The notes below the pieces were generated by a model. That model was not told the origin of the DNA, searched no databases, and saw only the letters and a program-made list of their open reading frames with translations. 40,380 nt of DNA from Candidatus Omnitrophota bacterium (GTDB taxonomy: Bacteria; Omnitrophota; Gorgyraeia; Zapsychrales; Zapsychraceae): assembly GCA_029261065.1 (NCBI GenBank), contig JAJDCB010000018.1, positions 1 through 40,380 of the forward strand, in the 5' to 3' direction. Position numbers and translations under genes: made by a program. Positions 17,494 to 25,840 of the stretch are shown here, in pieces; the first letter of the stretch is position 1; every line of letters begins with the position of its first letter.

Positions 17494-18342
17494 ATGTCAC
17501 AATTACCCTTTAAATTAAAAGCGCCAGATGATTGGTTGTGGGCATCGTTATGGAGTATCTTGATTGTGGCAGGCGGTTTACTCTTGGTGCTACCCAAAGT
17601 GCAGCAGCCTTATCAACAAAGAATAGATCGTGATTATTATAGTCTTGCTAATCATTTAAATGTTTCGATTAGTGTTTTAAGTGAAAAGAATTTAAAAGAA
17701 CGTGAAGTGCATCGAAAAGCCTTTTGGGAGGAGTTTTCAAAAATACGAGAGGCCGAAGAAGCGTTAGAAGTTTCAAACAAGGAGAAAAGAATTGCCAGCA
17801 CAATCAAACCTGAAGTTGAAATGACGCTTGTTACCAAACGCATCCTTCGAGCGCCAGGTAAGGATTATGAGGAGGCGTACTTTTATCTTAATAATAAAAA
17901 AATAGCCACACAAAGAATACGTAATAATCATATCCTTGAACAATTTGGTGATATTCCTGATTCAAAAATAGAGTTTGTAAATGATCAATATAAAAGTTAT
18001 GGCGAGGAGTTTTATAAGGATGGCAAATTACATGGACGATCGGTTACCTATTATGAAAAGGGGGCGGTAGAAAAGGAAATATTTTACATATATGGAGAAC
18101 TGATGTTAGTAAAGCAATACTTTAAAGAAGGGCAATTAAAGACAGAAATTAATTATGAGGATGCCAGAGATTATCCTGGGGAAACAGAGGTGGGGGTGGG
18201 TAAAATTTATTACGAAGATGGATCCCTGCGATACGAATGGAATATAACCAACAGTTTGCCTCAAGGATATAAAAAGGCCTACAATGACAAACAAGAATTG
18301 ACTCATGAAGTTTATATTAATCAAAAAGGCGAACAGATATAA
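17494..18342 (+). CDS. Membrane-anchored MORN-like (YwqK-type) repeat protein
   Basis: A 282-residue protein; ATG 17494 follows GAAGG at a suitable distance and lies just after the GT2-GtrA stop. One membrane span (about 14-32) is followed by a charged helical stretch (about 50-105) and then about five strand-turn repeats of the form F/YYxxGxLxxE (for example EEFYKDGKLHGRS, YEKGAVEKEIFY, KIYYEDGSLRYEW). These repeats resemble MORN/YwqK-type antitoxin-like repeats. The function is unknown; its place before prepilin genes suggests an envelope role, which is inference. Confidence 0.7.
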   Translation: MSQLPFKLKAPDDWLWASLWSILIVAGGLLLVLPKVQQPYQQRIDRDYYSLANHLNVSISVLSEKNLKEREVHRKAFWEEFSKIREAEEALEVSNKEKRIASTIKPEVEMTLVTKRILRAPGKDYEEAYFYLNNKKIATQRIRNNHILEQFGDIPDSKIEFVNDQYKSYGEEFYKDGKLHGRSVTYYEKGAVEKEIFYIYGELMLVKQYFKEGQLKTEINYEDARDYPGETEVGVGKIYYEDGSLRYEWNITNSLPQGYKKAYNDKQELTHEVYINQKGEQI

Positions 18343-18360
18343 AAATTAAGAAAGAAGTTT

Positions 18361-18756
18361 ATGCTTAAAGAGATTAGAAAAACGGAGGGGTTCTCATTAG
18401 CGGAGCTGATGTTGGCGGTCATGATTTTATCTGTCGTCTTAACAGGGGCGTTAAGTGTCTTTATTAACACCACCATCCTTACAAATAGTTCAGCGAATTT
18501 AACAGCCGCTTTGGCAGAATGTTTAAGTAAGATCGAGGAGATCCGTAATACAGAATACGATGATATGCTTTCTACTTTTAATGGAACAACGTTTAATCTA
18601 ACGACTCCTTCTACAGGTACAGGAAGCATTGCCGTCTCCCAAATTGGCGCTGATGTGGCAGCTGATCTTCTTCAAATTCAAGTAGATGTCTCTTGGAGTA
18701 ATAAAAATGGACGAGTGGGAGGTAGTTCTTTAGTGAGTTATAGTGCTAGAAGATAA
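18361..18756 (+). CDS. Type IV pilin-like/pseudopilin protein (PilV/GspI-like)
   Basis: A 131-residue prepilin-like protein. The leader is short and basic and ends at Gly10; cleavage before F11 gives FSLAELMLAV with the conserved Glu5, followed by a hydrophobic helix to about residue 35. The remainder is a small Thr/Ser-rich head domain. It resembles minor pilins/pseudopilins of the PilV/GspI group. The next prepilin gene begins 1 base after its stop. Assembly ATPase and prepilin peptidase genes are not in the window apart from the distant CpaF-type ATPase, which belongs to a different subfamily. Confidence 0.82.
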   Translation: MLKEIRKTEGFSLAELMLAVMILSVVLTGALSVFINTTILTNSSANLTAALAECLSKIEEIRNTEYDDMLSTFNGTTFNLTTPSTGTGSIAVSQIGADVAADLLQIQVDVSWSNKNGRVGGSSLVSYSARR

Positions 18757-18757
18757 T

Positions 18758-19297
18758 ATGAAATTAAAATTCAAAAATAAAAAAGGGGTAACGTTACCAG
18801 AACTTTTAGTTACCGTTTTATTGTTTTCAATTATTGTGAGTGCCATGTATACAATGCTGATTATGGGAACTGAGACGTATCAAACCACAAAGATTAAAAC
18901 AGAGTTAGTTCAAAATTTAAGAACGTCTATGGATCGTATGAAGGCGGATTTAAGAAAGGCTGGGAGCTCATCTATTATAGATGTTCCAGCTGATGGCTCA
19001 TGGTATACCTCTATCGAATTTCGTATCCCTGAGGGCGTTGATGGATCCGGTTATACCGATTGGCCAACAGAGACAGTAGACTACTCTCTAACCTCGACGG
19101 ATTTGATGAGAAAATTGCAGGATGGTGTGACTGTCAATGAAAATAGGACGATTGCGACATTTATCCAAACATTACAAGTTCGTCGTCTAGCGGCAACGCC
19201 TCATATTGTCGAGGTATCATTAACAGCACAAAGAGATACGCCAAAAGGCAATACGCTAAGTTCGACGAATAGTTTTAAGGTTGTTTTGCGGAATTAG
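18758..19297 (+). CDS. Type IV pilin-like protein (PilW/GspJ-like)
   Basis: A 179-residue prepilin-like protein. ATG 18758 is preferred over an upstream GTG (18743) because the leader then has the usual form: ten basic residues ending in Gly10, then VTLPELLVTV with Glu5 and a hydrophobic helix. Position +1 is Val rather than Phe, which is tolerated by prepilin peptidases. The head domain contains RTSMDRMKADLRKAG, reminiscent of PilW/GspJ. It is directly coupled to the preceding pilin and followed by a PilX-like gene. Confidence 0.82.
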   Translation: MKLKFKNKKGVTLPELLVTVLLFSIIVSAMYTMLIMGTETYQTTKIKTELVQNLRTSMDRMKADLRKAGSSSIIDVPADGSWYTSIEFRIPEGVDGSGYTDWPTETVDYSLTSTDLMRKLQDGVTVNENRTIATFIQTLQVRRLAATPHIVEVSLTAQRDTPKGNTLSSTNSFKVVLRN

Positions 19298-19303
19298 GCG
19301 CGT

Positions 19304-19365
19304 GGATCCCCGCTTTTGCGGGAATGACAACTTTATTATGTCATCCCCACTTGCGTGGGGATGAC
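19304..19365. repeat. GTCAT-type hairpin repeat pair in the leader of a PilX-like gene
   Basis: Two hairpins, GGATCCCCGCTTTTGCGGG-type at 19304-19328 and a perfect GTCATCCCCAC/GTGGGGATGAC at 19340-19365. The pair ends 12 bases before the start codon at 19378, leaving no recognisable ribosome-binding site for that gene. Confidence 0.85.
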
Positions 19366-19377
19366 AATATTAATATT

Positions 19378-20889
19378 ATGCACAAAACATTATGCAATAA
19401 CAACGGCTCGATGTTCGTAATAGCCTACTACGTCACCATTATGCTCCTTGGATTAGGGGTTGCTCTGACTGTCTTAAGTGGAACAGAAGGACGAACCTCT
19501 GATTTGCAGCGTCGGATTATCTCCGCCCAAGCTTTAGCTGAAGCGGGTTATGAACGGGCTATTTATGATTTAAGACAAGATTGTGTCGATGATACGAGCA
19601 GCCCAAGTTGGGGAGATGGTGATATCAATGGGATGAGTATCGGCCCTAATACCTCAAGCTATTTTGATGTCACGGCCTATGAACCGAACTCCGTTAATAG
19701 CGGAACATATTCGGTGGATTTAAAAAATGTTTCTGGTGACAATTCCGCAATCTGGATTCGATCAACAGGAACAGTAGGAGGCCAATCGCAGGGTATTGAA
19801 GCTTATGTCAAAGTCGAGGTTGTCTCGCCGTGGCATACTGCTCTTTTTGGTGGAGCTGGATCAAGTTCGGAGGTTGTCGATGGCAATATTCATACTAGAG
19901 GTTCTGTTCATCTCTTAGCGACAAGCTTAGGCAGTTCGGATCTTGCTATGGATTTGGGTGGGGGCAGTTACATCATGCGAAATAATTATGAAGGGCTTTC
20001 CGCTGGACTAAGTGCCAAAATTCCATCCCTTACAAATGTGTCTTTTGGCGGAGAATCTGTCCAATCTTTAGGAGCTATCCTGCGTGTTAAAAATGGTCAG
20101 GTTGGATTGACGGGATCTGGTATTATAGGGGAGGCAGATGCAACGTCGGATGCCTATAAAGAGACTGTTGATGGCACTTATGTCTCCGATGGATTTGGAG
20201 GAACGCAAGGTTCGGGCAATGTTAATTCGGATAATGGGACGGCTAACACTTATGATTTGGGAAATACGATTACTTTTCCATCGCTAGCAACAGCTTATTC
20301 ACCGCATGCTTCTTATCAAGCATATCTTGAAGCTGTTTCTCTAGTTATTAGTGATGCCCCGTCACTGGCGGTACTAGCTAGTTTGGATCCTTTGGATACT
20401 TTTGATTATAATGATCTTCTTAATGGCTATGGGCGTTTACAGATGGATGGGGCTGGAACCTTAACCATCTCAGGAAAAGTTTATATTAAAGGTGGTGGGC
20501 TAACCATGAACAAAAACGGAGGAGACACAACCTTTACCGTTTCCGGTTCTGGTATTATTTTGGTGGAAGACGATATCACGATTAAGGCCAATGTCACCAC
20601 CAATGGTGCGGCTTCCTTTCCAACAAATGCTATTGGTTTCATGACGCCGGATAATATCATTTTTAATGAATCAGGCATTGAGGTGATGGGTTTGTTTTAT
20701 GCTGAAACAGGAATCACCGTCTCCACGTCTGCAACTCTTATAGGAACCATGGTCAGTAATAAATTTACATTAGGGACCAATGACCCAACTATTTACCAGG
20801 TGCCTTCTACGGTTGATAATTTACCCGCTGGTCTTATTGGGACGGATGCAACTTGTGTGATGAAGGTTGTGTCTTGGGATAAATTTTAA
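19378..20889 (+). CDS. PilX-like surface protein with long repeat-rich domain
   Basis: A 503-residue protein. An ATG at 19378 is the first after the repeat; an upstream reading-frame extension is only repeat sequence, and a later ATG at 19411 is possible. The N-terminal helix (about 13-33) followed by GTEGRTSDLQRRIISAQALAEAGYERAIYDL is the pattern of PilX-type minor pilins. The rest is Gly/Ser/Thr/Asn-rich with short strands (ISGKVYIKGGGLTMNK, IILVEDDITIKANV) like a beta-solenoid or polymer-forming cap. It ends the prepilin run. A role as large minor pilin or adhesin is inferred. Confidence 0.7.
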   Translation: MHKTLCNNNGSMFVIAYYVTIMLLGLGVALTVLSGTEGRTSDLQRRIISAQALAEAGYERAIYDLRQDCVDDTSSPSWGDGDINGMSIGPNTSSYFDVTAYEPNSVNSGTYSVDLKNVSGDNSAIWIRSTGTVGGQSQGIEAYVKVEVVSPWHTALFGGAGSSSEVVDGNIHTRGSVHLLATSLGSSDLAMDLGGGSYIMRNNYEGLSAGLSAKIPSLTNVSFGGESVQSLGAILRVKNGQVGLTGSGIIGEADATSDAYKETVDGTYVSDGFGGTQGSGNVNSDNGTANTYDLGNTITFPSLATAYSPHASYQAYLEAVSLVISDAPSLAVLASLDPLDTFDYNDLLNGYGRLQMDGAGTLTISGKVYIKGGGLTMNKNGGDTTFTVSGSGIILVEDDITIKANVTTNGAASFPTNAIGFMTPDNIIFNESGIEVMGLFYAETGITVSTSATLIGTMVSNKFTLGTNDPTIYQVPSTVDNLPAGLIGTDATCVMKVVSWDKF

Positions 20890-20891
20890 TT

Positions 20892-20997
20892 TAGGGTATA
20901 GGGTGTAGGGGTTAGGGTGTAGGTGATTGATTGGTTCAGCTACGTCATAATTATTAATTTTATATACCTAAACCCTACACCCTAACCCCTATACCCT
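20892..20997. repeat. Inverted pair of telomere-like heptamer arrays
   Basis: Left arm 20892-20926 is five consecutive heptamers: TAGGGTA, TAGGGTG, TAGGGGT, TAGGGTG, TAGGTGA. Right arm 20970-20997, read on the minus strand, is TAGGGTA, TAGGGGT, TAGGGTG, TAGGGTT. A 43-bp AT-rich spacer lies between. The arms can pair over about 16 bases and beyond with a one-heptamer slip. The element fills the gap before tex, whose ribosome-binding site starts at 21001. Confidence 0.9.
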
Positions 20998-21015
20998 ATC
21001 AAGGAGTAATTTGTT

Positions 21016-23151
21016 ATGAGTCGATATGTATCAAAAATTTGTGAAGAACAAAATTTAAAACCGGATCAGGTCCAAGCGACGATTAAGTTGTTAGACGATG
21101 GTTCAAGTATTCCTTTTATTGCTCGATACCGAAAGGAAGCGACAGATAGTTTAGATGAAATAGTTTTAACAGCTATCCGAGATCGATTGCATCAATTACA
21201 AGAACTTGATAAACGACGTGTTACGATTTTTCAAACCATTGAACAACAAGGCAAATTAACGCCAGCCTTAAAAGATAAAATTGCAAATGCCGAGACTATG
21301 GCCGTGTTAGAAGATTTGTATCTTCCCTACAAACCTAAACGTCGTACAAAAGCCACGGTCGCTAAAGAAAAAGGGTTGGAGCTTTTGGCTTCACAAATAT
21401 TTGATCAAGAAGGGTTGAATGTGGAGTTAGAGGCTGTTAAGTTTGTGGATCATGAGAAGGGGGTTGAGTCAACACTTGAGGCGATTGCCGGGGCTCGGGA
21501 TATTATCGCAGAATGGATTAACGAAAATGGTGAGGTGAGAGAAAAATTAAGAGCTTTATTTAGAGAAAAAGGGGTTTTGCAATCTAAGGTTTTACGTGGA
21601 AAAGATGAGGAGGGTGTTAATTATCGAGATTATTATGATTGGGAAGAATTGGCTAGGACAGCCCCTTCGCATCGTATCTTAGCTACTCGTCGGGGAGAGC
21701 GGGAAAAAATATTGATGGTACGTATTGTTCCTCCAGAGGAGGAAGCTTTAAAAATTATCATCGATCAATTTGTCAGATCAGATCAAGAAGATTCAAAACA
21801 AGTAGAGTTGGCCGCGATGGATAGTTACAAACGGCTTTTATCGTTATCACTTGAAACAGAATCTCGTATGGAATTAAAAAAGCGAGCAGATCAAGAAGCT
21901 ATTACCGTTTTTAGAAATAATCTACGCGAATTGTTAATGGCGCCTCCCATGGGGCAGAAAAATGTGTTAGCCATCGATCCGGGTTTGCGTACGGGATCGA
22001 AGATTGTGTGTTTAGATAAACAGGGGAAATTGTTACACAATACGGCCGTATATCTTGTGCAATCCGAACGTGAAGCAGATGAGGCCAAAGAAGTTATTAA
22101 GAGACTTTGTGAAAAATATAAGATTGAGGTTATTGCTATTGGTCATGGGACAGCCTCTCGTGAAACGGAGAGTTTTGTGCGCTTAATAGGATTGGATGAG
22201 AAGATTCAAATCGTTATGGTTAATGAATCCGGCGCCTCGATTTATTCGGCTTCAGATATTGCGCGAGAAGAATTTCCGAATCATGATGTCACGGTGCGCG
22301 GTGCTGTTTCTATTGGTCGACGTCTTATGGATCCTTTAGCCGAGTTGGTTAAGCTTGATGCTAAGTCTATTGGTGTCGGGCAGTATCAACATGATGTGGA
22401 TCAAAATTTACTGAAACGAAGTCTAGATGATTGTGTGATGAGTTGTGTGAATCAGGTGGGCGTGGAATTAAATACGGCCAGCAAACAACTCCTGACTTAT
22501 GTTTCAGGTCTTGGTCCAACGCGCGCGCAATCGATTATCGATTATCGTAACGAACATGGACCTTTTCAATCACGTCTTGATTTAACAACGATTTCAAAAT
22601 TAGGAACCAAAGCCTTTGAGCAAGCGGCTGGATTTCTAAGGATTTTTAATGGAGCTAATCCTTTAGATGCCAGTTCTGTTCACCCCGAGGCTTACCCGAT
22701 TATTGATTCGATGGCCGCTGATTTGGGCTGTAAGGTGACGGATTTAATCAATCATGAGAATTATCGTAAGAAAATTAGTTTGAAGGATTATGTGACCGAT
22801 CAAATTGGTTTACCGACGTTACAAGATATTAAAGCCGAGTTAGAAAAACCTGGACGAGACCCACGTGAACCGTTTCAAATTTTCAATTTTAAAGAAGGTG
22901 TGCAAACGATGGATGATTTGACAGAAGGGATGTCGCTGCCAGGCGTTGTTACAAACGTCACAGCCTTCGGCGCCTTTGTGGATATCGGCATTCATCAAGA
23001 TGGTTTGGTTCACATCAGCCAACTCTCAGAGCGATTTGTGAAGGATCCCGCTGATATTGTTAAAGTGCATCAGCAGGTTAAGGTGATTGTACTTGAGGTG
23101 GATAAGGCGCGAAGGCGCATTGCGTTGACGATGCGGAAGAAGATGAATTGA
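21016..23151 (+). CDS. tex: Tex-family RNA-binding transcription accessory protein
   Basis: A 711-residue Tex (Spt6-related) protein. AAGGAG at 21001-21006 sets the ATG at 21016. Domains in order: N-terminal helical region with SIPFIARYRKEATDSLDE (family hallmark, about 30-48), a YqgF-like domain with AIDPGLRTGSK (about 318-328), helix-hairpin-helix motifs (SGLGPTRAQSIIDYRNEHGPF), and a C-terminal S1 domain (about 636-709) with GVVTNVTAFGAFVDIGIHQDG. Length and order match the family. Tex binds nucleic acid and affects transcription and RNA turnover; it is usually dispensable. It looks monocistronic here, flanked by repeats on both sides. Confidence 0.96.
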   Translation: MSRYVSKICEEQNLKPDQVQATIKLLDDGSSIPFIARYRKEATDSLDEIVLTAIRDRLHQLQELDKRRVTIFQTIEQQGKLTPALKDKIANAETMAVLEDLYLPYKPKRRTKATVAKEKGLELLASQIFDQEGLNVELEAVKFVDHEKGVESTLEAIAGARDIIAEWINENGEVREKLRALFREKGVLQSKVLRGKDEEGVNYRDYYDWEELARTAPSHRILATRRGEREKILMVRIVPPEEEALKIIIDQFVRSDQEDSKQVELAAMDSYKRLLSLSLETESRMELKKRADQEAITVFRNNLRELLMAPPMGQKNVLAIDPGLRTGSKIVCLDKQGKLLHNTAVYLVQSEREADEAKEVIKRLCEKYKIEVIAIGHGTASRETESFVRLIGLDEKIQIVMVNESGASIYSASDIAREEFPNHDVTVRGAVSIGRRLMDPLAELVKLDAKSIGVGQYQHDVDQNLLKRSLDDCVMSCVNQVGVELNTASKQLLTYVSGLGPTRAQSIIDYRNEHGPFQSRLDLTTISKLGTKAFEQAAGFLRIFNGANPLDASSVHPEAYPIIDSMAADLGCKVTDLINHENYRKKISLKDYVTDQIGLPTLQDIKAELEKPGRDPREPFQIFNFKEGVQTMDDLTEGMSLPGVVTNVTAFGAFVDIGIHQDGLVHISQLSERFVKDPADIVKVHQQVKVIVLEVDKARRRIALTMRKKMN

Positions 23152-23182
23152 TATTGTGATTGTTAAAAGTGTAAGAAAAGCT

Positions 23183-23257
23183 GTCATTCCCACGAAAGTG
23201 GGAATCCAGTTAGCGTGTATTACTTTTATGAGCTTCCCGCTTTCGCGGGGATGACAG
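23183..23257. repeat. GTCAT-type hairpin repeat pair
   Basis: GTCATTCCCACGAAAGTGGG at 23183-23202 continuing AATCC, and the inverted partner TTCCCGCTTTCGCGGGGATG at 23234-23253 continuing ACAG. The two hairpins are themselves inverted relative to each other. Located between the convergent tex and response-regulator genes, where it could terminate both transcripts. Confidence 0.88.
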
Positions 23258-23274
23258 GTTGCTTGAAGACAGCG

Positions 23275-23637
23275 TTACTTTGATAACAACCGCACAATTT
23301 TCTCAATCAAATGATCAATATCAAACGGTTTCATAATAATATCATCCGGTGAGTTGCTTTTGGTCAGAAGTTCGGTAATATCATGACCCGTTGTCATAAT
23401 GGTAGGAATTGAGGCAAGGGAGACATTTTTACGAATTTTTTCAATAATTTCAAGCCCCGTGTCTTCCAAGAGAAGGTAGTCCAGAATAATAAGATTCGGT
23501 TTCAGTTCTTTAATTTCTTCAAGCACGTAAGTTAAATCTTGAACAGGAAAAACCAAATAGTTGTGTTTTTCCAAAACAAGTTGCGTTAAGGCGAGAAGGT
23601 CTTTTTCATCATCGATAATGTATATTTTATGTTGCAT
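23275..23637 (-). CDS. Single-domain response regulator
   Basis: A 120-residue receiver domain with acidic pocket D9-D10-E11, phospho-acceptor D53 (LIILDYLLLEDTG), switch Thr at 82-83 (MTTGHD) and K103 (MKPFD). No output domain is attached. AAGG stands about 9 bases before the ATG. It is the only regulator on this strand and has no adjacent kinase; partners are unknown. Confidence 0.88.
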   Translation of the reverse strand: MQHKIYIIDDEKDLLALTQLVLEKHNYLVFPVQDLTYVLEEIKELKPNLIILDYLLLEDTGLEIIEKIRKNVSLASIPTIMTTGHDITELLTKSNSPDDIIMKPFDIDHLIEKIVRLLSK

Positions 23638-23727
23638 AAGAGTAACCTTTATTTAACAACCGCATTTTATAGCTCTTAAGGCAGAGATACAAATGAAAAA
23701 AGGTTAATTTTATGGAGGAAATCCTGT

Positions 23728-23763
23728 TATAATGTTGACAATGTAATTTGGTAAATGTAACAT
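23728..23763 (+). promoter_or_regulatory. Candidate tandem promoters upstream of mscS
   Basis: TGTTATAAT (extended -10, TATAAT at 23728-23733) is followed by TTGACA at 23735-23740 with a 17-base spacer to TAACAT at 23758-23763. Either could drive the mscS-like gene; the second would start near 23770 and put the repeat pair at 23772-23836 in the leader RNA. Confidence 0.5.
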
Positions 23764-23771
23764 GTTACCTT

Positions 23772-23836
23772 GTCATCCCCGCGAAAGCGGAGAACCAGTA
23801 TTACTATTATGAGGTTCCCGCTTTCGCGGGAATGAC
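23772..23836. repeat. GTCAT-type hairpin repeat pair
   Basis: GTCATCCCCGCGAAAGCGGA (23772-23791) and its inverted partner GGTTCCCGCTTTCGCGGGAA (23813-23832) continuing TGAC. This is the clearest copy of the nested palindrome: each half is a hairpin and the halves pair with each other. It lies in the presumed leader of the MscS gene. Confidence 0.9.
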
Positions 23837-23879
23837 ACCATTACTATATTAATGACAATACTACCATAAGGAACCCCTT

Positions 23880-24899
23880 TTGAACCGCTTAAATAAACGC
23901 GTCACCACTTTAATAACATCACTTTTTTTCTTCCTTAGCTTTTCTTGTGTTATTCTACAAAGCAACATAGCCTCAGCCCAACCCACCACCCAAGCTAACA
24001 CTTCAACACAAATTTCATCCTTTTTTAATTCATTCTCCCATTTCCTTCTTGGATCAGGAGATTCCCTAGGTGACAAATTAGGGCAGACTATTTTTGTTCT
24101 ATTAATGGGTTATGGCATATTGTTTGGATTGATTACTTTTGTTAATAATCGGGTGAAGGATATTAAGGCTCGGCATATTGTACGGAAAAATGTGTTTTAT
24201 ATCGTCACAACCTGTCAGATTATCGTTGTTTTTTTTATATGGATTCAAAATCTTAACTCCATTACAATATTCTTAGGTGTCGCCGGAGCGGGACTCGCGC
24301 TTGCCTTGCAAGAGGTTATTTTAAGTGTAGCCGGCTGGTTACTGATTTTGGTGCGTAGACCATTTGAAGTGGGGGATCGCATTGAACTGAAAGGGATTAA
24401 GGGTGATATTATTGACATCCGTATGTTTCAAACATCCCTTTTAGAAATAGGTAATTGGGTTCACGCTGATCAAAGTACAGGGCGGATTGTTAATATCCCT
24501 AATAGTTTTGTTTTTAAAGAAGCGAATTATAATTATAGTCGTGGTTTTGAATTTATTTGGAATGAAATACCGATTTTAGTGACGTTTGAAAGTGATTGGA
24601 AGCGGGGACGAGATGTGATGATCGCCCACGCCCGAAAATACGCTGAAGGCCTTGAGGAGAATGTACGTCGTAAGATTGATGCCATGCGTAATCGTTACAT
24701 GATTTATTATGGAAAATTGACACCCATTGTGTATGTGAATATCAAAGACAGTGGTGTTGAGTTAACTTTACGTTATTTAACAGAATCTAAAAAAAGACGT
24801 TTTACACAGGATCAATTGTGTCAGGCGATTTTAGAAGATTTTCATAACGAACCAAATGTTGAATTTGCTTATCCAACTTATCGAATTGTAAAAACCTAA
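23880..24899 (+). CDS. mscS: MscS-family mechanosensitive ion channel protein
   Basis: A 339-residue protein starting at TTG 23880, with AAGGA 7 bases upstream. A signal peptide (hydrophobic about 10-27, likely cut after ASA near 33) precedes membrane segments at about 68-88, 108-124 and the pore helix (about 128-160), which carries the family pattern GVAGAGLALALQEVILSVAGW. The beta domain follows with RRPFEVGDRIELKGIKGDI and IVNIPNSFVF, the MscS hallmark. It releases solutes on osmotic downshift. The signal peptide makes it closer to MscS-like paralogues than to the short E. coli MscS. Confidence 0.9.
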   Translation: MNRLNKRVTTLITSLFFFLSFSCVILQSNIASAQPTTQANTSTQISSFFNSFSHFLLGSGDSLGDKLGQTIFVLLMGYGILFGLITFVNNRVKDIKARHIVRKNVFYIVTTCQIIVVFFIWIQNLNSITIFLGVAGAGLALALQEVILSVAGWLLILVRRPFEVGDRIELKGIKGDIIDIRMFQTSLLEIGNWVHADQSTGRIVNIPNSFVFKEANYNYSRGFEFIWNEIPILVTFESDWKRGRDVMIAHARKYAEGLEENVRRKIDAMRNRYMIYYGKLTPIVYVNIKDSGVELTLRYLTESKKRRFTQDQLCQAILEDFHNEPNVEFAYPTYRIVKT

Positions 24900-24911
24900 A
24901 TAGGATTATTT

Positions 24912-25838
24912 ATGCGTATCGCGATTACAGGTTCTTCAGGATTGATTGGTCAGGCGATTGTTGAATTTTTTGAAGCGCGTGAAGCCTCGGTCACTCGGGT
25001 TGCGCGACTTTCCATCACGAAGACCAAACCCTCCGAGCAGCATATGTTTTGGGATTTATCGACTAAGAAAATTGATTCGGAAGGTTTGGAAGGTCAAGAT
25101 GGCATTATTCATCTGGCTGGAGAAAATATCGCAGATCAGCGTTGGGATGATGATTTTAAAGAAAAAATTCGTAGCAGTCGTATTGAGGGAACAACATTTT
25201 TAAGTGAAACGATTGCTAAATTGGAATTTCCTCCAAAAGTTTTTATCTCCGCCTCAGCGGTTGGTTTTTATGGGAATCATGAACCGCAAATACCTATTGA
25301 TGAAGAAAGTAAAGTCGGCGAAGACTTTTTAGCCAAACTCTGTCAAGACTGGGAAGCCTCTACTCAAGCGGCTAAGCAAGCTGGCGTTCGGGTTGTTCAT
25401 TTTCGCACTGGGGCTGTTTTAAGTCCTAAAGGCGGGGCGTTAGCTAAGATGTTACCCATTTTTCAAATGGCGTTAGGCGGAAAATTAGGTTCAGGCAAAC
25501 AAATGATGAGTTGGGTGGCGTTAGATGAGATTCCAAAGATTGTATTGCATATTATAGAAAATGAGGATATAAAGGGTCCTGTTAATATCGTCTCTCCTGA
25601 GCCTGTCTCGAATCAGGAATTTAGTAATACATTAGGTGAGGTGATTAATCGCCCCACAAAACTTCCTGCTCCTGCATTTGCCTTACGTTTACTTGTGGGT
25701 GAGATGGCTGATTATTTATTATTAGGGGGTGCTCGCGTGTTGCCTAAACGTTTGCAAGAGGGAGGTTATCAATTTCAATATCCGCATCTTAAAGAGGCGC
25801 TTGAATCGTGTCTCGCGGGTTTAGATGAAGAAGAGTAA
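24912..25838 (+). CDS. TIGR01777-family NAD(P)-dependent epimerase/SDR protein (YfcH-like)
   Basis: A 308-residue extended short-chain dehydrogenase of the TIGR01777 family. The nucleotide-binding motif GSSGLIG is at residues 7-13, HLAGENIADQRW (about 67-78) and SASAVGFYG (about 112-120) are family signatures, and MSWVALDEI and the closing LLLGGARVLPKRLQEGGYQFQYP are characteristic of the DUF1731 tail. The biochemical substrate of the family is unknown. It starts 12 bases after mscS and ends 2 bases before dnaX, so it sits in a tight run. Confidence 0.92.
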   Translation: MRIAITGSSGLIGQAIVEFFEAREASVTRVARLSITKTKPSEQHMFWDLSTKKIDSEGLEGQDGIIHLAGENIADQRWDDDFKEKIRSSRIEGTTFLSETIAKLEFPPKVFISASAVGFYGNHEPQIPIDEESKVGEDFLAKLCQDWEASTQAAKQAGVRVVHFRTGAVLSPKGGALAKMLPIFQMALGGKLGSGKQMMSWVALDEIPKIVLHIIENEDIKGPVNIVSPEPVSNQEFSNTLGEVINRPTKLPAPAFALRLLVGEMADYLLLGGARVLPKRLQEGGYQFQYPHLKEALESCLAGLDEEE

Positions 25839-25840
25839 CG

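Noticed and set aside
20892-20997. Heptamer arrays as a true chromosome end
   Set aside because: They are internal, inverted, degenerate and flanked by normal genes on both sides, so a linear-replicon telomere is unlikely.
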